Shown: positions 10,212 to 19,264 of the stretch, piece by piece
Layout of the letters: each line of letters opens with the position of its first letter
Position numbering within the stretch: the stretch's first letter is position 1
Assembly (NCBI GenBank): GCA_020850355.1
Contig: JADZEX010000065.1
Coordinates: 1-34,423, forward strand
Length of the DNA: 34,423 bases
Direction: 5' to 3'
Source of the DNA: Fimbriimonadaceae bacterium
GTDB taxonomy: Bacteria; Armatimonadota; UBA10988
The notes under the pieces: model-generated
What the model saw: the letters and a program-made list of their open reading frames with translations, nothing else
Databases searched by the model: none
What the model was told of the DNA's origin: nothing
Position numbers and translations under genes: made by a program

Positions 10212-13200
10212 TCAGGTGGCTCCGGTGCCGGCAGAGGCGGGGCCAGCGGACGAGGGCGGCAGCGCCTGGCCCTGGGCCATCGCCGCCCGGGCCTCTTGGT
10301 GGCGCCCGAGCCGGCCGAGGACCTCGGCCAGACCGAACCAGGCGGGAGCGAACGTCGGGCGATCGGCCAGAGCCGCCCGGAACTCGTCGACGGCGAGGTC
10401 GCAGCGGCCCTGGTCGCGAAAGACCAGCGCGAGGTTGTGCCGGGCCTTGAACCCCAGAATAGTGACGTCGAGGCTGTCGAGGTGGCCGCCGTCGCGAGCG
10501 GTCAGCAGCGCCCGGTAGGCCTGCTCTGCGGCGGTCAGCGCCCCACTCTCGCGGAGGATCGCGCCGGCGCGGAAGAGCAACTCGGGATCGCGCGGGTACT
10601 GGCCCAGGCCACGGTCGATCCAGCGCCGCGCCCCGGCCAGGTCGCCCTGCTCGTGGCGGCAGGCGGCCAGCATCGCAAACACCTTGCGGAGGGTTGATTC
10701 GCGTGGTCCGCTGACCTCCAGGCACCTCTCCAGGGCTTGCTCCGCCTTGGACCAGTCCCGCATGTGAAAGGCCGTCAGGCCGATGTTGAACAGCACAAAC
10801 GGATGGTCTGGGCGCTCCGCCAGGTCGAGCTCAAGCAGCCGCAGGTCACGCTGGCGCTTGCGCTCCTGACCGGCGGGGCTATGGTCGTACCCGGCGTGGA
10901 CGACGTACAGATCGGTGCGCTCGACCTGCCCGCCGGCCCGCTGGATCGACGCCAGAATCTGCTCGTGGATCCGGCCCTCGAAGCGCAACGAGGGCAGGTT
11001 GCGGAAGAGCTTCACATGGTCGACCACGGTGAGGCCATCCTGGCCGGGCGCCGGCGGGCAATGAACCTGCATCAACAGCCCGCAGGTCTGGTCGTCGGCG
11101 CGCAACAGGGTTGGGTGGAGCTGGCTGCCCCAGTCGGCGGGCAGGACGTCGTCCGCGTCCATCCAGCAGATCCACTCCCGCGTCGCGTGCCCCAGCGATT
11201 CGTTGCGGGCCGCGCTGAAGTCGTCGCACCACGGGAAGTGGAACACGCGCGCGCCGTGGGCGGCAGCGATCGCGGGGGTGGCGTCGGTGGAGCCGGTGTC
11301 GACCACCACCAACTCGTCGACCCACGGCTGGGCGCTGGCCAGCGCCTTGGCCAGCACGCGCTCCTCGTTGCGGACGATCATGCAGAGCGTGAGGCCCGGC
11401 GTGGCGCGCCGGCCGCTCGTGGTGAGACTCGTCAGCGCGCGTCGGCGGCCGCGCCGCGGGACCGGCGCCGCAGACCGGACAGGACGGGCAGCCAGCGCTG
11501 CCAGACGCTCCCGGAGCACCTGACGGCTGTGATCCCAGGTCCAGCCTGCGAGGACCTTGGCCCGTCCCGCAGCCCCCCGCCGGGCGGCTTCCGCCGGGTC
11601 CTGGACGATCGACCGCAGCAACCTCGCCAGGTGGCTCGGGTCCACCTCCAACTGCCAGCCCGGGCCGGCCAGGTCCCAGTCGCCGACCCGCGCCGGCTGC
11701 AGTGGGCGCTGCGCGGCCGGCGCCTGCCAGCCGACGGTTGGGTCGACGAAGTCGTCGGTCGGGCCGCCGGCGGTCACGACCACCGGTCGCCCGCAGGCCA
11801 ACGCTTCCAGCGCCGGCAGCAAGAAGCCCTCGCCGCGGTAGGGCGCCACGAGGCAGTCGGCCGCGGTGTAGACGCCAGCCAGTTGGTGCGGCGCCAGGTC
11901 CTCGTCGAAATAGACCACCGGGGCCGCGGTCGGATCCTCGGCCAGGGCCCGGACGCGGTCGGCGTAGTGCTGCCCGCGGTAGACCGTCCGCGTGCCGCTG
12001 TCCTTCACCAGCAAGAGCACCTCGTCGAGCGGCGTGAAGGCTTGCCGCCAGGCAGCCAGCAGAATGTCGATCCCCTTGCGCTCCACGGTGCCGCCGACAA
12101 AGGCAAACACGAACGGTCGCTGGGACCGCCGACTCAGTGCTGGCGCGCCCAGTTCAAGGGTCGGCACCCAGGGCGGCGCCTCGGGACAGAACACCCCGGC
12201 ATCGACGCCCAGCGGCACCACAGCCAGCAGCTCCTCGGGGATGCCGCTGCGGCGGTAGACTTCCCGGACGTACTGGCTGTAGCACCACACTTCGCTGACA
12301 TTCGCACAGATGGGAGCGATCCAATCTTGCGGCAGATAGCCGTACTCCCACGGCTGCATGAGCACCAGGTGGCCTTCGGCCGGCCGTTCGAAGCGCGGCG
12401 GGAAGTAGTGCCGGACATGGACTTTAGCGGGGCCGCCAAGGGGGCGGCCGCAGAGCGGTGCGAGCCGTGCGCCGCGGGGATCCGCGGTCGGCGCGAACTC
12501 GGGCGCCTCCCACGGCACGATCGCCAGCTCCAGCGTGTCGTCGTCGAGCAGGCCGCAGCAGAGCTCGCGGTTGACGAGGGCGAGACTGTGCCAGCGGAAG
12601 AGCGCTCCTTCCCATCGGACACCGACCTTCGCGGCGGCGGTGGCCATGGCCGCCGGGTGAGCGCCGGCGCGCTCCCGCAGCCCCTCGATCGCGGCCGTCA
12701 TCTGCCGGGCCACGCGCCGCCGGTCGAAGCGGCTGAGGACCTCTTGCCGCGCTCGCTGCCCGCGCTGCACGGCCTCCGCGCGCTCTTCGACGACGCGCTG
12801 GAGCGCCGCCTTCAGTTGCGCCAGGCTGGGTTCGGCCCAGCGGTGGCCGCGGTAGGTTGGCACCTCCCGCCAGCCACGTTCTGGCACCTCCACGACCACG
12901 GCGTCGACCAGATAGCTGTTCTCGTCGGACATGAAGGCGGTGTTGCCGCTCCAGCGCGTGCCGATGGTCGGCAGGCCGCAAGCCATCGCTTCGAGATACG
13001 GCCGGCCCCAGCCTTCGCCACGACTTGGCAAGACGTAGGCATCGGCCGCGTTGTAGAAGGCCGGAAGGTCTGCGGCCGGGAGCGTCCGCTGCACAAACCG
13101 GATCCGGGGGTCGGCCAGTAGATCGTGAGCGAGCTGCTCCTGGGCCCACGCGGCGGCCTGCTGCCGGATCCCGTCCGGCCCGTAGCCGAGGGTCGACCAG

Positions 13201-15893
13201 ACCTTAAGGACCAGCTCGACGTCCTGGCGACCTTCAAAGGCCTCGAGAAAGCCACGGAGCAGGATGTCCCAGCCCTTGTGCCAGGTCCAGTCGAACACGG
13301 CCAGGAATCGGAACGGCCGGTCGCCCCCCCGGTCGGGCTCCGGCAGCGCGAGGTACGGCGCCGGATCGAGACAGCCCGGAATCACCTGGAGCTTGTCGGC
13401 GACCACTCCAGCCAACGCGAAGGTCCGTCGGTTGAACTCGCTCGGGACCCACACAGCATCCATGCGGTTGCAGCCGCAGACCCAGTCCGGTGGCAGCCGG
13501 TCGGTCTCGAACATCGTGCGCCCGATCTGCAGCGCGGCCTGCGGGTGGCGGGCGAAGGCCGGCGCGAAATCCTGCACGAGATGCACGAATCCCGGCCGCA
13601 CCGGCCGCGCAGCGAGGTGCTGCAGCCGGGTCGCAAGGGCCGGTTCGAGGCTTGGACGGGCGGCACTCCAGGGCAGCACGCGGACCGCCAGCGAGGCCTC
13701 GCCGGCGTCCAGCCCGAGCACGAACTGGCGACTCTCCTCGCCATACCCACTGGGGTCCTCCAGCGGTCCGGACCAGAGCACCGCGGCGTCGTCGGGACCG
13801 CCGATCCGGACCGGTGCAGCAGGCGCCAGCGGCCGCTCACGAGCCACTGCCAGGGCGTAGGTGAGGACCTCCTCGACGCTGGCCGGCACCTGCTCTTCGG
13901 GCGCCTGGAGTTGGCCGTCGCGGAACCGCCGCTCATACAGCTTGGCGTGTTGCTCGAAGCGGTAGAACCCACCGCAGAAGCTGTAGAGGAGACCATGGAC
14001 GCCGTCGCGGCTGGCGCCGCCGTCGTCGTAGTAGGCGCGGAAGTCCTGGACCAGGTGGCGCACCGCTGCGCGCCAGTCGTACTGCTGGCCCCGGCGGTGC
14101 ATCGTTAGGGCTTCGCCATCCGTGTAGCGATTCAGCTTCTCGAGGTAGTGGGCACAACTGTCGTAGGAGTAGTGCAGCACGGCCAGTTCCGGGTCGGCCG
14201 CCGGGAATGGCAGGATGCGGCCGTCGACGGCGGCCCCCGAGTGGAGTGCCGCCCGAAACACAAACCGACCGTTCTTCAGGAGCCGCGGCGAAGTGTAGCC
14301 GGGGTACAGCGACCGCATCCAGCGGCCCGCGAAGTGGTGCCGGAATGGGAGCAGCAGGGCTTCGAAGGTGTGGCCGCGGGAGGCGACCAGTTCGCGTAAG
14401 GCGCGGCCCAGGGCGGCCGGCACGCGCTCGTCGGCGTCCAGGTAGACGACCCAGCGGTAGTTGGCGCACATCGCCGAGACGTTCCGGGCGCGGTCGAAGT
14501 CGGGAATCAGGGGATGCTGCACCACCGCCGCGCCATGCCGTGCGGCGATGTCGAGCATGTCGTCCGTGCTCTCCATGTCGCACACAATCAACTCGTCGGT
14601 CCAGCCCCGCAGGCTCTGCAGGCATTCCCCCAAGCGCTGGGCTTCATTGCGGGTGTGGACAATCGCCGTCAGCCCGTCCGGGTAGGCTTCCGCCGGCGGC
14701 GTGGCGAGGGTCCGCAAGGCCGCTGTGGCCGGCTGGCCGCGCAAGATGGCCAGGACGTAGGCGCGCCCGCCGTCCGGCGCGTCGCCATAGTACCGGAGTG
14801 TCTCGACCTCAAACGGCGCCAGCAGCTCCCGCCAGACTGCCAGCGGCAGGAGCCGCTCGTCGCCGGCCTCTGCTGCCGGGTGGTGGTACACCGACGGCAC
14901 CGTGAACACGACCCCGCGGGCGGCCAGGACCTGGGCAGCCAGCACGGCGCGGACCACCGCGGCGTCGTAGTGCTGCAGCAGGCCCTGGTGGTGGATCACC
15001 GCGTACCGACCCGGTGCGCCAGACGCTGGGTCGAGCAACGCGCCGACACGATATCGCGCCGACCCCGCCAGCACCTCGTTGGCCTGCCGCGCCCACTCGA
15101 CACGCTCGGCGAGCGGGTCGGCGCCTGTCGCTACCACCCCGCGACGCGACAGCCAGATGCTGTTCAGCCCCACGGCCAGTCCCGCTTCGAGGGCCGGCTC
15201 GCCGCGCGGGCAGCGCTCCAGGACTGCCGACAGGTGCGCCAGGTGGGTGGAGCTCCGCTGGAGCTGCGCAAAGAGCCGTGGCGCGTCGCCCAACGCGGGC
15301 AGCGTCAACGGCTGCGGTCGCGGCAGGAGCCGTACCCGGCTGGCGGCCAGGGCAGCCTCCACCGCAGCACTGGGCGCCAGCGCCGGGCGCTCGAAACCCC
15401 GGCCGAGCAGGAGTTGGTACCCTTCGGCGAGCGGCACAAAGCCGTCGGCGAGAGCCAGGGGCAGGACCAGTTCGCCCTTCCCGCCGCGGCCGTCGAAACC
15501 CCAGTCGTCGATCAGCAGCAGCGCTCGCGCGGCGAGGGTCGCGGCCTGGTAGATCTGCCGGTGTGTCTCCTTGTAGCCCGGTACGAAGCAGTCGGTGGCG
15601 TCGAGATAGAGGAAGTCAATCGGCCGCTCGAAGCGCGCCAGGAACTCACGGGCATCCTGGTTGACGGTGGTGCAGACCGCCGAGTCCACCTGCTGCCGGC
15701 AGTAGGCTGTCGCCGCGGGATCGAGGTCGACCGTCCAGAGGTGGCCGCCCCGCTCCCGGCAGTACGCGGCCCAGGTCGTGGTTCCGGAGCCATCGGCCAC
15801 GCCCTCTCGCAGCGAACCGCATTCCACGAGCACCGTCGCGCCGAGGTCCCGGAGCGCCTCCAAGGCAATCAGAGTGGTCGCACTCCGATCCAT
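10212..15893 (-). CDS. Multidomain methyltransferase/glycosyltransferase/TPR fusion
   Basis: I prefer the ATG at 15893, which has GGAGG 5 nt upstream (1893 residues), over the ATG at 15944 (1910 residues, used for numbering here). Domains in order: a class I methyltransferase-like region, about 35-185 (VLVECGSLREGVADGSGTT, then VDLD, LYLDATD, LLLIDDWG); a second, weaker methyltransferase-like region, about 245-405 (AGLAVGLN.., FTVPSVYHH); a family 2 glycosyltransferase, about 424-660 (AIVHTRNEAQRLGECL, YLDADERV); a GT4/GT-B domain, about 720-1090 (PSRGEGWGRPYLEAMACG); a second GT4 domain, about 1190-1480 (FVGGTVERKGIDILL, PYRGEGFLLPALEALACG); a second GT2 domain, about 1516-1710 (CMIVRNEERVLAKAL, MDADD); and TPR repeats, about 1715-1890. 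It is probably a cytoplasmic enzyme that builds or transfers a methylated glycan, perhaps onto a surface protein. The substrate is unknown. The neighbouring RHS and fibre genes are plausible targets, which is inference. Confidence 0.8.
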   Translation of the reverse strand: MDRSATTLIALEALRDLGATVLVECGSLREGVADGSGTTTWAAYCRERGGHLWTVDLDPAATAYCRQQVDSAVCTTVNQDAREFLARFERPIDFLYLDATDCFVPGYKETHRQIYQAATLAARALLLIDDWGFDGRGGKGELVLPLALADGFVPLAEGYQLLLGRGFERPALAPSAAVEAALAASRVRLLPRPQPLTLPALGDAPRLFAQLQRSSTHLAHLSAVLERCPRGEPALEAGLAVGLNSIWLSRRGVVATGADPLAERVEWARQANEVLAGSARYRVGALLDPASGAPGRYAVIHHQGLLQHYDAAVVRAVLAAQVLAARGVVFTVPSVYHHPAAEAGDERLLPLAVWRELLAPFEVETLRYYGDAPDGGRAYVLAILRGQPATAALRTLATPPAEAYPDGLTAIVHTRNEAQRLGECLQSLRGWTDELIVCDMESTDDMLDIAARHGAAVVQHPLIPDFDRARNVSAMCANYRWVVYLDADERVPAALGRALRELVASRGHTFEALLLPFRHHFAGRWMRSLYPGYTSPRLLKNGRFVFRAALHSGAAVDGRILPFPAADPELAVLHYSYDSCAHYLEKLNRYTDGEALTMHRRGQQYDWRAAVRHLVQDFRAYYDDGGASRDGVHGLLYSFCGGFYRFEQHAKLYERRFRDGQLQAPEEQVPASVEEVLTYALAVARERPLAPAAPVRIGGPDDAAVLWSGPLEDPSGYGEESRQFVLGLDAGEASLAVRVLPWSAARPSLEPALATRLQHLAARPVRPGFVHLVQDFAPAFARHPQAALQIGRTMFETDRLPPDWVCGCNRMDAVWVPSEFNRRTFALAGVVADKLQVIPGCLDPAPYLALPEPDRGGDRPFRFLAVFDWTWHKGWDILLRGFLEAFEGRQDVELVLKVWSTLGYGPDGIRQQAAAWAQEQLAHDLLADPRIRFVQRTLPAADLPAFYNAADAYVLPSRGEGWGRPYLEAMACGLPTIGTRWSGNTAFMSDENSYLVDAVVVEVPERGWREVPTYRGHRWAEPSLAQLKAALQRVVEERAEAVQRGQRARQEVLSRFDRRRVARQMTAAIEGLRERAGAHPAAMATAAAKVGVRWEGALFRWHSLALVNRELCCGLLDDDTLELAIVPWEAPEFAPTADPRGARLAPLCGRPLGGPAKVHVRHYFPPRFERPAEGHLVLMQPWEYGYLPQDWIAPICANVSEVWCYSQYVREVYRRSGIPEELLAVVPLGVDAGVFCPEAPPWVPTLELGAPALSRRSQRPFVFAFVGGTVERKGIDILLAAWRQAFTPLDEVLLLVKDSGTRTVYRGQHYADRVRALAEDPTAAPVVYFDEDLAPHQLAGVYTAADCLVAPYRGEGFLLPALEALACGRPVVVTAGGPTDDFVDPTVGWQAPAAQRPLQPARVGDWDLAGPGWQLEVDPSHLARLLRSIVQDPAEAARRGAAGRAKVLAGWTWDHSRQVLRERLAALAARPVRSAAPVPRRGRRRALTSLTTSGRRATPGLTLCMIVRNEERVLAKALASAQPWVDELVVVDTGSTDATPAIAAAHGARVFHFPWCDDFSAARNESLGHATREWICWMDADDVLPADWGSQLHPTLLRADDQTCGLLMQVHCPPAPGQDGLTVVDHVKLFRNLPSLRFEGRIHEQILASIQRAGGQVERTDLYVVHAGYDHSPAGQERKRQRDLRLLELDLAERPDHPFVLFNIGLTAFHMRDWSKAEQALERCLEVSGPRESTLRKVFAMLAACRHEQGDLAGARRWIDRGLGQYPRDPELLFRAGAILRESGALTAAEQAYRALLTARDGGHLDSLDVTILGFKARHNLALVFRDQGRCDLAVDEFRAALADRPTFAPAWFGLAEVLGRLGRHQEARAAMAQGQALPPSSAGPASAGTGAT

Positions 15894-16272
15894 CTCACCC
15901 TCCAACGCTGGCATCGGAGCAACGCTTGCCAACCGGCCGCTCACGGAAACTTGGCCGCGGGGCCGGTCGATCCTGCCAACTTCATGCCGCGTGACGCGGG
16001 CTGTTGAGGCGCTGCATCGCTCGCGTGGTACCGCAAGCGCCCGAGGATCGATCGCCGCGTTCCCACGACCGTGGCAGCGGACGCTGCCGCCGCCGCGCCG
16101 CAGCGAGTTCGGAGACGACCAGAGGTCGGCCGCGCGACTACTCTCAGGCGGCGGTCCTCTTCCGGGCCTTGAAGCCCTCGAAGGTGCACCGCAAGAAGCG
16201 CCAGCATCCGTCGCTGGGCGACGTCCCGCCCTGCGTTCGAGACCCTCTGGCTACCGCTCACGCGGCCATCAG
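15894..16272. other. Intergenic gap upstream of glycosyltransferase gene
   Basis: About 380 nt separate the preferred glycosyltransferase start from the next candidate ORF. I see no convincing promoter, RNA gene or conserved ORF. A plus-strand frame near 16116-16165 reads GRPRDYSQAAVLF, faintly like the N-terminus of IS5-type transposases, but it is too short to call. Any promoter for the glycosyltransferase gene would lie here. Confidence 0.4.
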
Positions 16273-16617
16273 TCAACGGTGACCGGGGTGCCGGCCCGGC
16301 GCGAGGGCCTCAACGCATGGTGACCGCGTCCCGCCGGTGCGACCACCAGCCGCCGGCGTGCTGTTGAGCGCCCCCGGGCGTGGTCCGTCACGATCGATCC
16401 AGGCCGCAACCTGCTGCAGCACGGTGCCAGGCGGCGTGGTCGCCAGCGCTCCAAGTTGGGCAGCCGCCACGCGTCCGAGGTGCTCGCCGCGTGGGTAGTC
16501 CTCGAGCCAGCCGTCCAGTGCCTGCCAGGCCGCCTTGGCAACCAACGCACGAATGCTCCCCGGCCGCAGTCGTCTTGCGTCCAGGCGGCTAATCGCGGCC
16601 CATCGCGGACCGGACAT
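16273..16617 (-). CDS. Hypothetical small protein downstream of drmC
   Basis: An ATG 16 nt after the drmC stop opens a 114-residue frame. The first 80 residues look protein-like (RLRPGSIRALVAKAAWQALD, WLEDYPRGEHLGRVAAAQL) and use mostly G/C-ending codons; the last 30 look random. No Shine-Dalgarno sequence is visible before the ATG. It could be the last gene of the DISARM operon, translated by coupling, or a chance frame in GC-rich DNA. I do not recognise the family. Confidence 0.35.
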   Translation of the reverse strand: MSGPRWAAISRLDARRLRPGSIRALVAKAAWQALDGWLEDYPRGEHLGRVAAAQLGALATTPPGTVLQQVAAWIDRDGPRPGALNSTPAAGGRTGGTRSPCVEALAPGRHPGHR

Positions 16618-16635
16618 GGCGAAGCGGTAGCACGT

Positions 16636-17436
16636 TCAGCCAACGCTCTCGGCGACGACGCAGCGGCTGAGCTGCGCGCTTTTGATCAACCCCTCGAAGT
16701 AACCAGCCAGTCTCTCTGCCAGCGGGGCGTGGCGCACGAGCACGCCGGCCTCGATGTTGCGCTCCTGGCCCGCGGCCGTGAAGTTGGCCGAGGTGACCAA
16801 CGCCACCCGCCGGTCCACGACAATGCACTTCGCGTGCAGGCTCGCGCGCTCGCTACCCGTGCTGAGCGAGCGTGGGTCAAACCACACTTCCGGCAGCTCC
16901 GGCCAGGGCCAGTGGTGCCGGCGGAACTCGGCCGCGAAGTGTTGCAGCGCCTGCTCTGGATCAGTTGCCGGCCGGTGAGCCATGGCATTCAGGCAGAACA
17001 CCACGCGCAGGCCAGGCACCGCCCGCATCCGTTCGACCAGCGGTGCAAACATCGGCGCGGCGTTGTAGAACGCATAGCCCACAACGAGGACCTCTGTCTG
17101 GGCCGCCTCGAACAACGACCGCATCTGCGCCGGCGTGTCGGCCGTTGGCACTCCCGGCACTTCTGGACCAGACAAGACCAGCTCCACCAGCCGTCCGGGA
17201 TCAGCGCCCGAGACGCGCTCGGCCAGCACCGCGTCCACCAGCACGGCCATCTGCCCGGCCGCATAGCCTTCTCGCTGCAACGTCGACAGCAGTGCTGCGA
17301 GCCGGCCTCCACTACCAGGAAACTGGCGCTCCAACACGGCGGTCGACCAGCCAACGGCCAGCCGACCGCGTCCCAGCGAGTCGGCCAGCTCGCGAAGTTC
17401 AGGGGTCGAGAGACGGTGCAGGGCTTCCCAGTTCAT
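16636..17436 (-). CDS. drmC: DISARM phospholipase D-like protein DrmC
   Basis: The 266-residue protein carries a single phospholipase D catalytic motif: LHAKCIVVDRRVALVTSANF at 200-219, with H201, K203 and D208 in HxKx4D spacing, followed by the typical ERNIEAGVLV. Residues 114-150 (TEVLVVGYAFYN, LRVVFCLN) are the usual core strands of a PLD half-domain. PLD enzymes of this size act as dimers that form one active site, so a nuclease or phosphodiesterase role is expected. Its ATG overlaps the drmB stop by 4 nt (ATGA), which indicates translational coupling. In characterised DISARM systems DrmC was found dispensable for defence. The assignment rests on the PLD motif plus its position after drmA and drmB. 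Confidence 0.88.
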   Translation of the reverse strand: MNWEALHRLSTPELRELADSLGRGRLAVGWSTAVLERQFPGSGGRLAALLSTLQREGYAAGQMAVLVDAVLAERVSGADPGRLVELVLSGPEVPGVPTADTPAQMRSLFEAAQTEVLVVGYAFYNAAPMFAPLVERMRAVPGLRVVFCLNAMAHRPATDPEQALQHFAAEFRRHHWPWPELPEVWFDPRSLSTGSERASLHAKCIVVDRRVALVTSANFTAAGQERNIEAGVLVRHAPLAERLAGYFEGLIKSAQLSRCVVAESVG

Positions 17437-19253
17437 GGCAGGTCGAACAGCGCCGTGGCCGGAGGTTGACCCATCGTGGGGACCACCAACGACCGGTCAA
17501 GGTAGTCGTTGCTCTGCTCGCAGCTCGTCTCAGCGATCAGCAAGCACCCGTGGCAGGCAGAGCCATGCAGAAGCTGGTGCGCCTGGTCGCCGGGCGCGTG
17601 ACCGGCGCACACAGGATCGTTCGAGCACAGGGAGCCCAACTCCAACGCCCGCCGCAGGTGGGCCTCGATCCGCCGGCCGGCGTCCACCAAGCCGCCGAGC
17701 GTACCCTCCGAATCCGATGAGCCGGTCAGAATCAGGATGCCGTACTTGCCTGGCTCCGCGTAGACACGCTCGGTCAGAGACGAGCATGGATAGCCGCAAT
17801 CGAGCGCGATGGCGGTCATCAGGAGGTGCGACAGCGAGTGCATCAGGTAGTACTTGGCACCTGGGAACGCTCGATGCTGGCTCTGATGCTCGCGGCGCCA
17901 CAAGTCGTGTCCCTGTCTGTGTTGCCGCTCGCGGGCTTGGACTTCTGGGCGCGACGCCCACTCCTCAACGGCCGCCGCACGGAACAGCAGAAAGATGCCT
18001 TCCCCACGGTTTTCGGATGCCGGCACCCAGCGCTCGTGGCGCGAGAGCGGCGCGCGCTCCACCTGCGGGTCGAGTTCGCCGCTGGTGTCCGGGCCAGCAG
18101 CCTCGAACCGGGTGAACCCCACCAGCGCAGTCACCTGGCGAAGTCGGTGGACGAGCACGACCCTCTCAACTGGGGCCATCCAGCTCGGCCAGTCTGGGTT
18201 GCTCGGCAGGGCCCGGGCGTCGAACTCGTCCTTCGGCGGCGCCATCGCGGCGGATGTCAGTGGGGCCGCCGCCAAGGCGTCGAACTCGGCCGCTTTGACC
18301 GATCCCGACGCGACCACTGTGTCGTCAGCGCCTGCTCGCACTGCGCGGACGGCCGCCAGCACCTCCTCGTTGTCTAGATCGCCTAGCTCCTGATCAAGCA
18401 GCGGAATGGCGCTCCGCAGCGTCGCCAGCGTGCCGAGGTCATCCACCTGCTCGAAGTAGGTCGACCAGAGCCGTTTGACCACATCGGCGCCACGGTCCTC
18501 GGTCTCCGGAATCGACAGAACCGACATGACCTGCGCAAACCAGGCGTTGCTGGCCGTGCGGATCAACAGGCGGCTCGGCTCGTTGCAGCCGTTTCGCTCG
18601 TCAGGCCCGAGCCACGGCTGTTCACCGCGGCAGTACCCGAGGGCGCCAGCGCGACCAAGCGTCGCATCGGTCATCTGGCGCGCGGCTCCACAGTCGCACA
18701 CAGCCCAGATGTCCCTCAGGTCGCCGCTGGTGCCGCGTTCCTCCAACCAGAGCTGGCGCACGCAGTCCGGGTTGGGCCTACCGTGCACAAAGGCCGGCCA
18801 GTCGAGGTCGGCGAGGTGTCCCTTGCGGCAAGCCCGGACAAACCGTACAGCGACCACCCGGGAGCTCTTCCGGGTGACTGGATGCCGGTACTTCATCTGC
18901 TGGTGCTTGATGCTGTCGAGATGCACCAGGGGCCTTCGCAGCCATTCGTCGCGGGTGTGCTCAGGGCAGTTCGCGACGAACCAGCAGGGGAACCGCCAGG
19001 CCTTCACACCCGGCCGGTCCGTGGCATGTGGATCGTCACAGGCCGGAGGTGGCGGGCGCAACGCCAGGTCGCCGACCCCCAGGAGCGCTCGCAGCTTGGC
19101 CTGGAGGCGTGGCTCCTCAATCCTCGGCCACGTCCCTCGGCCGTAGTACCAGGTCTCGAGCCCCCCGACGAGTACCGCGCCGTCGGGCAGGTCCACCATC
19201 GCCCCTGGACCGAACGGCCCCAGCAGTTGTCCGGCCCTGAGTTGGTCGTGCAT
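17433..19253 (-). CDS. drmB: DISARM protein DrmB (DUF1998)
   Basis: The 606-residue protein has the DUF1998 region at about 465-580: KYYLMHSLSHLLMTAIALDC, then PGKYGILILTGSSDSEGTLG, then a Cys-rich end (C543, C549, C567-x2-C570, C578). Further Cys residues at C90, C96, C142, C186 and C188 suggest additional zinc binding. The N-terminus (LRAGQLLGPFGPGAMVDLPD) is typical of DrmB proteins, which partner the helicase DrmA; the DrmA-DrmB complex loads on DNA with a 5' end in characterised systems. Its ATG lies 11 nt after the drmA stop, with a GGGGG tract about 9 nt upstream, and its stop overlaps drmC. The family assignment is strong because sequence and context agree. Confidence 0.92.
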   Translation of the reverse strand: MHDQLRAGQLLGPFGPGAMVDLPDGAVLVGGLETWYYGRGTWPRIEEPRLQAKLRALLGVGDLALRPPPPACDDPHATDRPGVKAWRFPCWFVANCPEHTRDEWLRRPLVHLDSIKHQQMKYRHPVTRKSSRVVAVRFVRACRKGHLADLDWPAFVHGRPNPDCVRQLWLEERGTSGDLRDIWAVCDCGAARQMTDATLGRAGALGYCRGEQPWLGPDERNGCNEPSRLLIRTASNAWFAQVMSVLSIPETEDRGADVVKRLWSTYFEQVDDLGTLATLRSAIPLLDQELGDLDNEEVLAAVRAVRAGADDTVVASGSVKAAEFDALAAAPLTSAAMAPPKDEFDARALPSNPDWPSWMAPVERVVLVHRLRQVTALVGFTRFEAAGPDTSGELDPQVERAPLSRHERWVPASENRGEGIFLLFRAAAVEEWASRPEVQARERQHRQGHDLWRREHQSQHRAFPGAKYYLMHSLSHLLMTAIALDCGYPCSSLTERVYAEPGKYGILILTGSSDSEGTLGGLVDAGRRIEAHLRRALELGSLCSNDPVCAGHAPGDQAHQLLHGSACHGCLLIAETSCEQSNDYLDRSLVVPTMGQPPATALFDLP

Positions 19254-19264
19254 CGGCCCACCCC

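Noticed and set aside
10737-13121. A 794-codon plus-strand frame opposite the glycosyltransferase gene
   Set aside because: It is antisense to clear GT4 domains, has no family signature and no ribosome site.
16004-16282. A transposase-like plus-strand fragment (GRPRDYSQAAVLF)
   Set aside because: Only a dozen residues resemble IS5-type proteins; no DDE residues or terminal repeats are visible.
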